Of a DNA stretch of 37,901 nucleotides, positions 1 through 8,012 are shown piece by piece (within the stretch, counting starts at the first letter, position 1; the number at the start of each line of letters is the position of its first letter). The notes beneath the pieces were generated by a model that was not told the origin of the DNA, made no database searches, and saw nothing but the letters and a program-made list of their open reading frames with translations. The stretch is taken from contig CAJURH010000024.1 in assembly GCA_910588775.1 (NCBI GenBank), forward strand, positions 1 to 37,901. Reading direction: 5' to 3'. A program made the position numbers and the translations under genes. This DNA is from an uncultured Lachnospiraceae bacterium (GTDB taxonomy: Bacteria; Bacillota; Clostridia; Lachnospirales; Lachnospiraceae).

Positions 1-525
1 GCAGCTCAGTGGAGCCAAGCCCAAACAAAATGGGGGTCATATGTCCGGGGAGGGAGATCACCTTCCCAACGTGACGGACATTACCCTCCGGTTGCCACTG
101 TGGTGGGAAATTATACGTATGTGGCGAATGTGGGCGACAGCCGCCTGTATGTGATTCACCAGGGAATCCGACAGGTTACGAGAGACCATTCTCTGGTGCA
201 GGAAATGGTTCGAATGGGAGAACTTAAGGAAGAAGAAGCAATAAATCATCCGGATAAGAATATTATTACCAGGGCGCTGGGCGTGGCCCCGTCCGTGGAT
301 GTGGATTTCTTTGATTTTGAAATTCAGCCGGACACCATTTTATTGATGTGCTCCGATGGGTTGAGCAACATGGTTACCAATGAGGAAATTGCGAGACTGT
401 TGGAACAACCGGGGAATCTGAAAGAAAAAGGAAAAGCGCTGATTCGCCTGGCCAACGCCAACGGCGGTAAGGATAATATTTCAGTTGTGCTGATAGAACC
501 ATTTACCAAAGAGGTGGAAAAATGA
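1..525 (+). CDS. stp: PP2C-family serine/threonine phosphatase (Stp/PrpC), 5' end missing
   Basis: The frame is open from the window start, so the N-terminus is missing. From about base 97 the protein matches PP2C phosphatases: VANVGDSRLY (metal-binding Asp), then TRALGV, CSDGLSNMV, and the C-terminal GGKDNISVVLI with the conserved Asp-Asn pair. These are the metal-ligand motifs of the Mn/Mg-dependent phosphatase that removes phosphate from PrkC and its substrates in the cytoplasm. It overlaps prkC by four bases (ATGA), the usual coupled kinase/phosphatase arrangement. The first ~30 codons do not read like PP2C: the expected GMGTT motif just before the NVGDSR segment is absent, replaced by DGHYPP. 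This may be a contig-edge error or frameshift. Family assignment is firm; the 5' part is not. Confidence 0.9.
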   Translation, partial: AAQWSQAQTKWGSYVRGGRSPSQRDGHYPPVATVVGNYTYVANVGDSRLYVIHQGIRQVTRDHSLVQEMVRMGELKEEEAINHPDKNIITRALGVAPSVDVDFFDFEIQPDTILLMCSDGLSNMVTNEEIARLLEQPGNLKEKGKALIRLANANGGKDNISVVLIEPFTKEVEK

Positions 526-2663
526 TTAAAGAAGGAATGATTGTAGGGGAACGCTATGAGGTCGTAAGCAAAGTCGGCACAGGCGGCATGGCGGATGTCT
601 ATAAGGCAAAAGATCATAAGCTGAACCGGTTTGTGGCGATGAAGGTCTTGAAGCAGGAATTCCGTGAGGATACGAATTTTATTAAGAAGTTCAAGACGGA
701 AGCTCAATCTGCCGCAGGACTGACCCACCCCAATGTTGTAAATGTATTTGACGTAGGAGAAAATCAGGGGATTCATTACATTGTCATGGAGCTGGTGGAG
801 GGAATAACCCTGAAAGAATATATTTCCAAAAAAGGGAAATTAAGCGTGAAGGAAGCCACCAGCATAGCGATCCAGGTTTCCATGGGGCTGGAGGCCGCTC
901 ACAACCATGGCATTGTGCACAGAGATGTGAAACCGCAGAATATAATTATTTCCACAGACGGTAAGGTGAAGGTGACGGATTTTGGCATAGCTAGGGCCGC
1001 GTCTTCCAACACTATCAGTTCCAATGTAATGGGCTCGGTGCACTACAGTTCCCCGGAACAGGTGCGCGGCGGCTACAGCGATGAAAAAAGCGACATATAT
1101 TCTCTAGGAATTACCATGTATGAGATGGTAACCGGGGTGGTGCCCTTCGAGGGGGACACGACGGTATCCATTGCCATCAAACATCTCCAGGAGGAAATGG
1201 AGCCGCCCAGCGACTACACGCCGGATTTGCCTTACAGTCTGGAGCAGATTATTTTCAAATGCACGCAGAAAAGCGTGGACAGACGGTATCCCAAAATGGA
1301 AGAGGTTATAGCGGACCTGAAGCATTCGCTGATTGATCCTCAGGGGGATTTTGTGAAATTGTCGCCGCTGAATACAGACGGAAAGACCGTGGTGTTTCAG
1401 GGGGAAGATATTGACGCCATTCGGAAGAACAATGCCATAAAAGAAGTTCCGCCTTTGGCGGCTGAAGAGGATTATTACGATTCAGCAGGGGAGGATGAAG
1501 ACGAAGAAGAGTACATTGAAGACGATAAAGAAGACACAGGCGGCGGGCTGAACCGTAGGTTGGAAAAGGCAATGACCATTGGCGGGTTCATCATTGGCGC
1601 ATTGATCATCGGCGTGTTGATCGTGCTGATCGGTAATGCGGCGGGATTGTTCAGTTTCGGTCCCGGAAGCGGTGGAGCCGATGATAAAGTAGCCAAAGAG
1701 ACGCAGGCCCCGGAAAGCGATATGGTGGAAGTGCCGAATCTGGTGGGCAAGACTGAAGAGGAAGCCACGGGGATTGTCAAAGAGCTTTATCTAGGTCTGC
1801 AGTACACGGAAGAAGAGACTTCGGACACCTATGCCAAGGGATTGATTTCTTTCCAGGAAATCGAGCCTGGAACGAAGGTTCAGAAGTATACCACCATCAA
1901 ATATAAGCTGAGCAGCGGAAGCGCGGCGCTGGCTGTGCCGGATGTGGTGGGGCAGCAGCAGGAGACGGCGGAGAGAACCTTAAAAGATATGGGATTTACC
2001 GTGAGCACCACCAAATCCTATAGTTACGATCATGAGCTGGGAATCATTATGAGTATGACTCCGGCGGCGGGAACCCAGAGCACGGCCGGGGAGATGGTCA
2101 CATTGGAAGTGAGCATGGGCAATGAATACGAAGATTCTGTGATACCTGGCGTCATCGGCATGGATGAGACGGCGGCCAAAGCGGCCATGGCGGCGTTCAA
2201 CGTGATTGTGGAGTATGCATCCAGTGATACTGTCCCAGAGGGGCAGGTTATGGCGCAGAATGTGGCGGAAGGGATTAGCGCGGAAAAAGGCTCCAGCGTC
2301 ACCATAACAGTCAGCTCCGGACCGGAATCCACGCCGTCACCGGAAGCCGACGAGAGTCAGAGTCCGGATTCCACGCAAGACGCCCAGGAAGGAGATGCAT
2401 CCGGCGCTTGGAAATGCACCCAGACCTTGGATACGCCTGCCACTTATACAGGCGGTATGGTGAAAATGGAATTGGTGCAGGATGTGAACAATTCTCCGGT
2501 GGTGGATACCATTATGGAGGGAAAGACCATCGACTTCCCATACCAGTTGGATATTACCGGACAGCCAGGCGTCAGCGAGGGAACTTTGTATTTATATGAA
2601 CTGATTGGCGCCGATTATGTGGAACTGGGACATTACCCCATTTCCTTCCAGAAGGCGGAATAA
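522..2663 (+). CDS. prkC: Membrane Ser/Thr protein kinase with PASTA repeats (PrkC/Stk)
   Basis: 713 residues. An N-terminal cytoplasmic Hanks-type kinase shows the glycine loop GTGGMADVY (about residues 19-27), catalytic Lys41 in VAMKVLK, HRDVKPQN (133-140, Asp135), DFG (153-155) and GSVHYSSPEQ. A juxtamembrane acidic stretch (about 310-340) precedes a single transmembrane helix (about 352-374). Three extracellular PASTA repeats start near 401, 470 and 539, each with a VP-x-x-x-G type opening. A Ser/Pro/Asp/Glu linker and a further extracytoplasmic domain (about 630-713), which I do not recognise, complete the protein. PASTA kinases bind muropeptides or lipid II and control wall synthesis, division and germination. 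It is coupled to stp upstream, and its TAA overlaps the rsgA ATG (TAATG). Confidence 0.97.
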   Translation: MIKEGMIVGERYEVVSKVGTGGMADVYKAKDHKLNRFVAMKVLKQEFREDTNFIKKFKTEAQSAAGLTHPNVVNVFDVGENQGIHYIVMELVEGITLKEYISKKGKLSVKEATSIAIQVSMGLEAAHNHGIVHRDVKPQNIIISTDGKVKVTDFGIARAASSNTISSNVMGSVHYSSPEQVRGGYSDEKSDIYSLGITMYEMVTGVVPFEGDTTVSIAIKHLQEEMEPPSDYTPDLPYSLEQIIFKCTQKSVDRRYPKMEEVIADLKHSLIDPQGDFVKLSPLNTDGKTVVFQGEDIDAIRKNNAIKEVPPLAAEEDYYDSAGEDEDEEEYIEDDKEDTGGGLNRRLEKAMTIGGFIIGALIIGVLIVLIGNAAGLFSFGPGSGGADDKVAKETQAPESDMVEVPNLVGKTEEEATGIVKELYLGLQYTEEETSDTYAKGLISFQEIEPGTKVQKYTTIKYKLSSGSAALAVPDVVGQQQETAERTLKDMGFTVSTTKSYSYDHELGIIMSMTPAAGTQSTAGEMVTLEVSMGNEYEDSVIPGVIGMDETAAKAAMAAFNVIVEYASSDTVPEGQVMAQNVAEGISAEKGSSVTITVSSGPESTPSPEADESQSPDSTQDAQEGDASGAWKCTQTLDTPATYTGGMVKMELVQDVNNSPVVDTIMEGKTIDFPYQLDITGQPGVSEGTLYLYELIGADYVELGHYPISFQKAE

Positions 2664-3541
2664 TGGAAGGACGAATCATCAAGGGAATCGCCGGGTTCTA
2701 TTATGTGTATGTTCCACGGGACGGCACATACGAATGTAAGGCCAAAGGGATTTTCCGAAAAGAGAACAAAAAGCCGCTGGTAGGGGATGAAGTCCAGATT
2801 TGCATTCTGGATGAAAAAGACCGGGAGGGCAGTATACAGGAAATCATGCCCCGTAAAAACCAGTTGGCGCGCCCGGCTGTGGCCAATGTGGATCAGGCGG
2901 TTCTGATTTTTGCAGTAGACGATCCCAGGCCCAATTATACGCTGCTGGATCGGTTTCTGGTAATGATGGAGAAGGAACAGATTCCCGTATGTTTATGCTT
3001 TAATAAGAAAGATTTAGGGAAACAGGAAGATATAGAGGCCATAATGGAGAATTACGCGTCCAGCGGCTATCCGGTGGTATTCACCAGTGTCCAGACCGGG
3101 GATGGGGTTGGTGAATTGGATGAGTTGCTGGAGGGGAAGACTACGGTTGTAGCGGGGCCTTCCGGCGTGGGGAAATCCTCATTGGCCAACAGCCTGCAGC
3201 GAGAAATACAGATGGAAACAGGGATGGTCAGCAGGAAGTTGAAAAAGGGAAGACATACCACCCGCCATTCTCAGTTGATTCCCGTAAGGGAAGGAACATA
3301 TCTAATGGATACGCCTGGGTTTAGCAGCCTATATCTGGAGGGAATAGAAGAGGAAGAATTGCGATTTTATTTCCCGGAATTTGAACCCTATGAAGGCCAG
3401 TGCCGTTTTCAGGGGTGCACCCATACCTCAGAGCCGGATTGCATGGTCATCCAGGCTTTGCAGAAAAAGAGGATTAGTTCTTTGCGATATAAAAGTTATT
3501 TAGCGTTATTTTCTGAATTAAGAGATAAAAGGAGATATTAA
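2663..3541 (+). CDS. rsgA: Ribosome small-subunit-dependent GTPase A (RsgA/YloQ)
   Basis: 292 residues, normal for the family. An N-terminal OB-fold (about 1-65) precedes a circularly permuted GTPase in which the NKKD guanine-specificity motif (about residue 113) comes before the P-loop GPSGVGKSS (about 167) and DTPG (about 214). A C-terminal zinc cluster has the spacing C-x4-C-x-H-x5-C (CRFQGCTH followed by DC). RsgA acts in the cytoplasm on late 30S subunit maturation. Start ATG overlaps the prkC stop by one base (TAATG), implying translational coupling. The order stp-prkC-rsgA-rpe-thiN is widely conserved in Firmicutes. Confidence 0.97.
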   Translation: MEGRIIKGIAGFYYVYVPRDGTYECKAKGIFRKENKKPLVGDEVQICILDEKDREGSIQEIMPRKNQLARPAVANVDQAVLIFAVDDPRPNYTLLDRFLVMMEKEQIPVCLCFNKKDLGKQEDIEAIMENYASSGYPVVFTSVQTGDGVGELDELLEGKTTVVAGPSGVGKSSLANSLQREIQMETGMVSRKLKKGRHTTRHSQLIPVREGTYLMDTPGFSSLYLEGIEEEELRFYFPEFEPYEGQCRFQGCTHTSEPDCMVIQALQKKRISSLRYKSYLALFSELRDKRRY

Positions 3542-3545
3542 ATTC

Positions 3546-4211
3546 ATGGAATATCAGTTATGCCCATCTATTTTGTCTGCGGATTTCAATCGGTTGGGGG
3601 AACAGATTCAAGTGTTGGAAGAGCAGGGGCTAAAATGGCTGCATATTGATGTAATGGATGGGGATTTTGTGCCCAGCATTTCTTTTGGGATGCCAGTGAT
3701 CCGGTCCATCCGCCGGGAATCACACATGTTTTTTGATGTGCATCTGATGGTTACGGAGCCGGAGCGGTATATTCAGGATTTTGTAGAGTGCGGAGCGGAT
3801 TCCATTACGGTGCATGCGGAAGCCTGCGAGGATCTGGAACGGACGGTGGAGCGCATCCGGGATGCAGGCGTGAAAGCGGGGATTGCTTTAAAACCGGCTA
3901 CGTCCCCGATGGAAATCAGCTATCTTCTGCAGGAGATTGATATGCTGCTGCTAATGACTGTGCAGCCGGGATTTGGAGGGCAGGAATATATTGAGGATTC
4001 CACGGAAAAGATTCGTCAGACTCGTCAGCTTTTAAAAGATGAAGGAGTGGACATTCCCATTCAGGTTGACGGCGGGATCAACGATCAGACGCTTCCCCTT
4101 GTGCTGGAGGCAGGCGCCAGCCGGATTGTGGCGGGTTCATATCTGTTTCGCGGCGATTTGAGACAAAATATTGGGAAGGCTCAAAAGATTATGGGTCGGT
4201 ATTCGGAATAG
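3546..4211 (+). CDS. rpe: Ribulose-phosphate 3-epimerase
   Basis: 221 residues, full-length TIM barrel. Family motifs are visible: SADFNRLGEQ near the N-terminus, HIDVMDGDFVP (metal-binding His and Asp), DVHLMV, MTVQPGFGGQ (phosphate-binding loop), VDGGIN with the second catalytic Asp, and the C-terminal GASRIVAGS phosphate site. It interconverts D-ribulose 5-phosphate and D-xylulose 5-phosphate in the pentose phosphate pathway. A GGAG ribosome site (3531-3534) lies inside the end of rsgA, eleven bases before the ATG, and the gene starts four bases after rsgA ends. Confidence 0.97.
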   Translation: MEYQLCPSILSADFNRLGEQIQVLEEQGLKWLHIDVMDGDFVPSISFGMPVIRSIRRESHMFFDVHLMVTEPERYIQDFVECGADSITVHAEACEDLERTVERIRDAGVKAGIALKPATSPMEISYLLQEIDMLLLMTVQPGFGGQEYIEDSTEKIRQTRQLLKDEGVDIPIQVDGGINDQTLPLVLEAGASRIVAGSYLFRGDLRQNIGKAQKIMGRYSE

Positions 4212-4213
4212 CT

Positions 4214-4873
4214 ATGAAAGATATGCGTATTGCATTGCTTAGCGGGGGCGATATTCAGAGAGATTTTGCCCTTGCGTTTTTAGAAGAACAGAAATTTGAT
4301 AAGATAATAGCTGTAGATAAAGGACTGGAGTTTTGTCATCAAAATGGGATTATGCCCCAAGGAATTGTAGGGGATTTCGACAGCGTGGCAGACGGATTGC
4401 TGGAGAAATATATGTCCCAGCCGGGGATATCCGTGCGCAGACTGTGTCCGCGAAAAGATGATTCGGATACCCAATCGGCTTTTTATATGGCCATGGAGAT
4501 GGGAGCGTCTGAGATTGGGATATTGGGCGGCACAGGGAGCCGGCTGGATCATGTGTTTGCCAATTTGGAACTTTTGACTTATGGGTTGTCCAAGGGAATT
4601 GGATGTTATCTGGTGGATGCTCATAATTATGTTTGGGCGGCAGACAGTCCGGTAACGCTGCGGCGTGACGGCCAGAGGGGAAAATATGTGTCCATGTTTT
4701 CGATGGGTGCGCCTGTGGAGGGTCTGACTTTAGAGGGTTTTTCCTATCCGTTGCAAAATTATAGGCTGACTGGTCTGGACTGCGGTCTGACGGTCAGCAA
4801 TGAGATTGTGGAGGAAGAGGCTAAGATTGTGTTTGACAAAGGATGTCTGCTGCTGGTGATGTCCAGGGATTAA
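4214..4873 (+). CDS. thiN: Thiamine pyrophosphokinase (ThiN)
   Basis: 219 residues. It shows the two-domain thiamine diphosphokinase pattern: VDKGL near residue 36, GDFDSV (about 52), a KDDSDTQSA segment corresponding to the family D-x-D-T catalytic region, and GGTGSRLDH (about 105) at the end of the catalytic domain. The C-terminal half is the beta-sandwich thiamine-binding domain. It converts thiamine and ATP to thiamine diphosphate and AMP. It starts two bases after the rpe stop, with the end of rpe as its ribosome-site region; no strong AGGAGG is seen. Confidence 0.95.
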   Translation: MKDMRIALLSGGDIQRDFALAFLEEQKFDKIIAVDKGLEFCHQNGIMPQGIVGDFDSVADGLLEKYMSQPGISVRRLCPRKDDSDTQSAFYMAMEMGASEIGILGGTGSRLDHVFANLELLTYGLSKGIGCYLVDAHNYVWAADSPVTLRRDGQRGKYVSMFSMGAPVEGLTLEGFSYPLQNYRLTGLDCGLTVSNEIVEEEAKIVFDKGCLLLVMSRD

Positions 4874-4889
4874 AGGAGGAGAGTACGAG

Positions 4890-5987
4890 ATGAAACTAGG
4901 GATTGTGGGTCTGCCCAATGTGGGGAAAAGCACTCTGTTTAATTCGCTGACCCGCGCAGGGGCAGAGTCAGCCAATTATCCGTTCTGCACCATTGACCCC
5001 AACGTAGGGATTGTGTCTGTGCCGGATGAAAGGCTGAAACTACTGGGGAATTTCTACCAGTCAAAGAAAGTGACGCCTGCGGTCATTGAATTTGTGGATA
5101 TTGCGGGGCTGGTAAAAGGGGCTTCCCAGGGGGAAGGGCTGGGGAACCAGTTTCTGGCTAACATTCGAGAGGTAGACGCAATTGTCCATGTGGTGCGCTG
5201 TTTCGAAGATGAAAATGTAGTCCATGTGGACGGGTCCATCGATCCGCTGCGGGACATTGAAACCATCAATTTGGAGCTGGTGTTTTCAGACCTGGAAATC
5301 CTGGAACGCAGAATCGCCAAAACGGTTAAGCTGGCCAGAAACGATAAGAAAGCCGCCGGTGAATTAAAATTCCTGGAAAAGGTGAAAAGCCATCTGGAAG
5401 CGGATGAGCTGGCGATTACCCTTCCGCTGGAAGGAGAGGAAGAAGAGGCGTGGATGGGAGAATACAATCTCCTTACGTTTAAACCGGTTATCTATGCCTC
5501 CAATGTGGCGGAAGAGGACTTGGAAAATGACGGCTCTGCCAATGTCCACGTGGAAAAGGTAAGAGAGTACGCGAAGAAGCAAGGCAGCGAAGTGTTTGTC
5601 ATATGCGCACAGATCGAACAGGAGATTGCGGAACTGGATGATGACGAGAGAAAAATGTTCCTGGAAGATTTGGGATTAAAAGAGTCTGGTTTGGAAAAAC
5701 TTATAGAGGCCAGCTATCGTCTTTTAGGTCTGCATAGTTTTCTCACGGCCGGGGAAGACGAAACCAGGGCATGGACGGTGAAGTTGGGAACCAAGGCGCC
5801 ACAGGCGGCGGGTAAAATCCATACCGATTTTGAACGGGGCTTTATTAAGGCAGAGGTGGTTTATTATCAGGATTTGTTGGACTGTGGATCTTATGCAGGA
5901 GCCAGGGAGAAGGGACTGGTGCGTATGGAGGGAAAAGAGTATGTGGTACAGGATGGAGATGTAATACTGTTTCGTTTTAATGTTTAG
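4890..5987 (+). CDS. ychF: Redox-regulated ATPase YchF/Ola1
   Basis: 365 residues, the exact family size. P-loop GLPNVGKSTLFNSLT (residues 6-20), DIAGLVKGAS (switch II/G3, about 67-76), and NVAEED in place of NKxD (about 205), the change that makes this Obg-like protein prefer ATP over GTP. A helical insertion follows the first third, and a C-terminal TGS domain ends in the usual VILFRFNV. YchF binds the ribosome and is implicated in stress responses and leaderless initiation. A strong AGGAGG site (about 4874-4879) precedes the ATG. Confidence 0.97.
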   Translation: MKLGIVGLPNVGKSTLFNSLTRAGAESANYPFCTIDPNVGIVSVPDERLKLLGNFYQSKKVTPAVIEFVDIAGLVKGASQGEGLGNQFLANIREVDAIVHVVRCFEDENVVHVDGSIDPLRDIETINLELVFSDLEILERRIAKTVKLARNDKKAAGELKFLEKVKSHLEADELAITLPLEGEEEEAWMGEYNLLTFKPVIYASNVAEEDLENDGSANVHVEKVREYAKKQGSEVFVICAQIEQEIAELDDDERKMFLEDLGLKESGLEKLIEASYRLLGLHSFLTAGEDETRAWTVKLGTKAPQAAGKIHTDFERGFIKAEVVYYQDLLDCGSYAGAREKGLVRMEGKEYVVQDGDVILFRFNV

Positions 5988-5995
5988 GTGGTTGA

Positions 5996-6874
5996 ATGAA
6001 TATGTCAATTCATTTCCCGCATTTGGGCATTCATCTGGATCATGTGGGAAAGACGGTGCAGGTATTGGGCATAGACATTGCCTATTATGGAATTACAATG
6101 GCGTTGTCCATGATAATAGGAGTCTGGTTGATACTTACGGAGGCGAAAAGGACTGGACAGGATGAAGACTTTTATCTGAATATGTTAATCTTGTCCATAC
6201 TGATTGGAATCGTGGGAGCCAGGGCCTACTATGTGGTTTTCTCTTGGGAAAACTACAAGGATAATTTGTGGGAGATATTCAATACCCGCAATGGAGGGCT
6301 AGCCATCTATGGGGGCATTTTGTTTGGAGTGGCGACAGCGTGTATTTACAGCACAAAGAAAAAAGTTCCCTTGGGGCGGATGGTGGATACGGCCTGCCTT
6401 GGATTGGTATTGGGACAGATATTGGGCCGGTGGGGAAATTTTTTCAACCGGGAAGCTTTTGGAGGGTATACAGACAATTTGTTTGCCATGCAGCTTCCGG
6501 TGGATGCGGTGAGAAAAAGCGAGATTACCGCTCAGATGTGGACCCATGCGCAGAGCATCCAGGGCGTGACCTATATTCAGGTGCATCCCACCTTTTTGTA
6601 TGAAAGCATGTGGAATGCGCTGGTATTAGCTTTTCTACTGTGGTTTCGGTATAGGAAGAAGTTTCAGGGACAGGTTTTCTGTCTATATTTAATCGGATAT
6701 GGCGTGGGGCGTTTCTGGATAGAGGGCCTGCGCACAGATCAGTTAAAGTTTTCATTTGGGGGGGAGCAGTTCCCTGTATCCCGGCTGCTGTCTTTGCTGC
6801 TTGTCATTGTTGTGGGGATTGCAGTTCTGGTCATATGCCATAGGCAAAAAGCGCAGAGAACAAGATTAGAGTGA
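5996..6874 (+). CDS. lgt: Prolipoprotein diacylglyceryl transferase (Lgt)
   Basis: 292 residues with about seven hydrophobic segments. It carries the Lgt signature GRWGNFFNREAFGG (about residues 143-156, including the essential Arg and Asn), the periplasm-side HPTFLYESMWN and the GRFWIEGLRTDQL C-terminal motif. It transfers diacylglycerol from phosphatidylglycerol to the lipobox Cys of pre-lipoproteins in the membrane. The GTGGTTGA sequence before the ATG is a weak ribosome site, and the gene begins eight bases after ychF, suggesting co-transcription. Confidence 0.96.
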   Translation: MNMSIHFPHLGIHLDHVGKTVQVLGIDIAYYGITMALSMIIGVWLILTEAKRTGQDEDFYLNMLILSILIGIVGARAYYVVFSWENYKDNLWEIFNTRNGGLAIYGGILFGVATACIYSTKKKVPLGRMVDTACLGLVLGQILGRWGNFFNREAFGGYTDNLFAMQLPVDAVRKSEITAQMWTHAQSIQGVTYIQVHPTFLYESMWNALVLAFLLWFRYRKKFQGQVFCLYLIGYGVGRFWIEGLRTDQLKFSFGGEQFPVSRLLSLLLVIVVGIAVLVICHRQKAQRTRLE

Positions 6875-6934
6875 GTTTGAAGGAAAAATATTCAGGCATG
6901 TTCTAGAAATACACAGGAGGAGTGAAGTGGTTAA

Positions 6935-7138
6935 GTGAATCACAAAACAGCACAAAAAATGTCAGTGGAGGTTAAGAGCCGAAGACTGCGTCAAAAAATT
7001 GAGAAGAAGAGAAGAAAGCTGAATTGTAATATTAAGGGGAAAGAAGATTTATTGAGACAGCAAAAGCTTAGCAGAGAGCTGGATCGGTTAATCGGACAAT
7101 ATTGGGATTTAAAAGAGAAGGAATTACTAGACGTGTAA
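6935..7138 (+). CDS. Spo0E-like aspartyl-phosphate phosphatase
   Basis: 67 residues, highly basic. The C-terminal half reads LRQKIEKKRRKLN ... LSRELDRLIGQYW, matching the two-helix Spo0E-like family (Pfam PF09388) with its S-x-E-L-D-x-L-I-x-x-Y core. Known members dephosphorylate Spo0A~P and so delay sporulation; that this one acts on Spo0A is inference. The chosen GTG start lies 14 bases after AGGAGG (6915-6920), a long spacing; an in-frame ATG at 6959 has no ribosome site. The 3' end of the gene forms the left arm of a strong terminator. It stands alone between lgt and the dcw regulatory region. Confidence 0.75.
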   Translation: MNHKTAQKMSVEVKSRRLRQKIEKKRRKLNCNIKGKEDLLRQQKLSRELDRLIGQYWDLKEKELLDV

Positions 7139-7159
7139 TTCCTTCTCTTTTTGCGTTTT
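7111..7159 (+). terminator. Rho-independent terminator closing the lgt/spo0E-like unit
   Basis: A long hairpin pairs AAAAGAGAAGGAATTA (7111-7126) with TAATTCCTTCTCTTTT (from 7136), loop CTAGACGTG, followed by a T-rich run. The stop codon of the Spo0E-like gene lies in the right arm. Confidence 0.9.
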
Positions 7160-7251
7160 TTGCCTCCCCGATCCTATGGTTGCCGGTGGTGGTGGATTGG
7201 TCATGCGCTCCACAGCGGTGGGGGCGCCAAACCACTGGGGAGTGAGAAAAA

Positions 7252-7332
7252 ATTTAATCTTTTATTTTTGTTGAAATAAAAGATTAAATACTATATATTG
7301 TTTTTTCTTTCTGTATCATAAACAATATATAG
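7252..7332. repeat. Two adjacent AT-rich perfect inverted repeats
   Basis: The first repeat has 16-base arms (7252-7267 and 7274-7289) around a six-base loop. The second has 13-base arms (7291-7303 and 7320-7332) around a 16-base loop. The two are one base apart. The rest of 7160-7408 holds no ORF I can support; 7165-7245 is GC-rich with several GGTGG runs. Neither hairpin has GC pairs enough for a typical terminator, so an operator or structured leader element is possible. Confidence 0.7.
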
Positions 7333-7408
7333 ATATTTTCTACAGAACACGACAAGAAAATACGGAATTCCCTAAAGATTTTTGTTGGTTTGGAAACATT
7401 TTTACTAC

Positions 7409-7437
7409 TTGTGCTTTTTGTGATTTTGGTATAGAAT
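7409..7437 (+). promoter_or_regulatory. Sigma-A promoter of the dcw operon
   Basis: A -35 box TTGTGC (7409-7414), a 17-base spacer and a -10 box TAGAAT (7432-7437) place the start of transcription near 7444, directly at the MraZ boxes. The -10 matches consensus in five of six bases; the -35 is weak, as expected for a regulated promoter. Confidence 0.65.
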
Positions 7438-7445
7438 AGTCACAT

Positions 7446-7494
7446 GAGTGGTAGAAAGTGGAGGATGGTGGTGGCAAATGGAGAGTAAGTGGCA
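7446..7494 (+). promoter_or_regulatory. MraZ box array (operator of the dcw operon)
   Basis: TGG triplets, mostly within GTGG, recur at 7449, 7459, 7469 and 7479, exactly 10 bases apart, with a fifth at 7490. MraZ is known to bind tandem G-rich direct repeats with 10-bp phasing upstream of its own gene. The array begins at the predicted transcription start, 65 bases before the mraZ ATG, fitting autoregulation. Confidence 0.75.
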
Positions 7495-7558
7495 GACTCC
7501 TACCACCTGGGGAAGCATTTGGGGAGAATGAATGACTTCCGCAAGAAGGTGAATTCAT

Positions 7559-7990
7559 ATGTTCATGGGAGAGTACAACCATACAATTGATACGAAGGGG
7601 CGGCTGATAATCCCATCCAAGTTCCGCGAGCTACTTGGGGAAGAGTTCGTGTTGACCAAAGGATTGGACGGCTGTTTATCAATTTATCCCATGGACGAAT
7701 GGAATGCCTTTGAAGAAAAGCTAAAGGCGTTACCACTTACAAATAAAAGCGCCAGAGCCTTCTCAAGGTTCTTTGTGGCAGGAGCCACCATGTGTGAACT
7801 GGACAAGCAGGGGAGAATTCTCGTGCCAGCGACGCTTAGAGAATTTGCAGGTCTGGAAAAAGACGTGGTGCTCACTGGAAACATTACCCGTATTGAGGTA
7901 TGGAGCAAAGAGAAGTGGATTGAAAACAGTAATTACGATGACATGGACAGCATTGCGGAAGAAATGCAGGAAATGGGTATTGTCATCTGA
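7559..7990 (+). CDS. mraZ: Transcriptional regulator MraZ
   Basis: 143 residues made of two SpoVT/AbrB-like repeats. The first contains GEYNHTIDTKGRLIIPSKFR (near the N-terminus), the second CELDKQGRILVPATLREF (about residues 81-98); the paired DxKGR and DxQGR motifs are diagnostic. MraZ forms a ring oligomer that binds repeats upstream of the dcw operon and regulates its own transcription. AGAAGGTG precedes the ATG at a good distance. First gene of the division and cell-wall cluster; rsmH follows after 22 bases. Confidence 0.97.
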   Translation: MFMGEYNHTIDTKGRLIIPSKFRELLGEEFVLTKGLDGCLSIYPMDEWNAFEEKLKALPLTNKSARAFSRFFVAGATMCELDKQGRILVPATLREFAGLEKDVVLTGNITRIEVWSKEKWIENSNYDDMDSIAEEMQEMGIVI

Positions 7991-8012
7991 TGCGAACAGC
8001 AAGGAGAATGAC

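Noticed and set aside
1..86. - strand open frame at the window start as an end of another gene
   Set aside because: It is open for under 30 codons and no family was recognised; not enough to call a gene.
7160..7250. Small gene in the GC-rich patch before the dcw hairpins
   Set aside because: No ORF with start and ribosome site; the GGTGG runs are not 10-base phased, so not a second MraZ array.
7446..7494. CRISPR-like or microsatellite repeat
   Set aside because: Repeat units are about four bases in a 10-base period with no spacers of uniform length; the MraZ operator explains them.
7773..8012. Upstream extension of the rsmH frame into mraZ
   Set aside because: The frame is open, but AAGGAG and ATG at 8013 give the normal family N-terminus; the extension is a shadow of mraZ.
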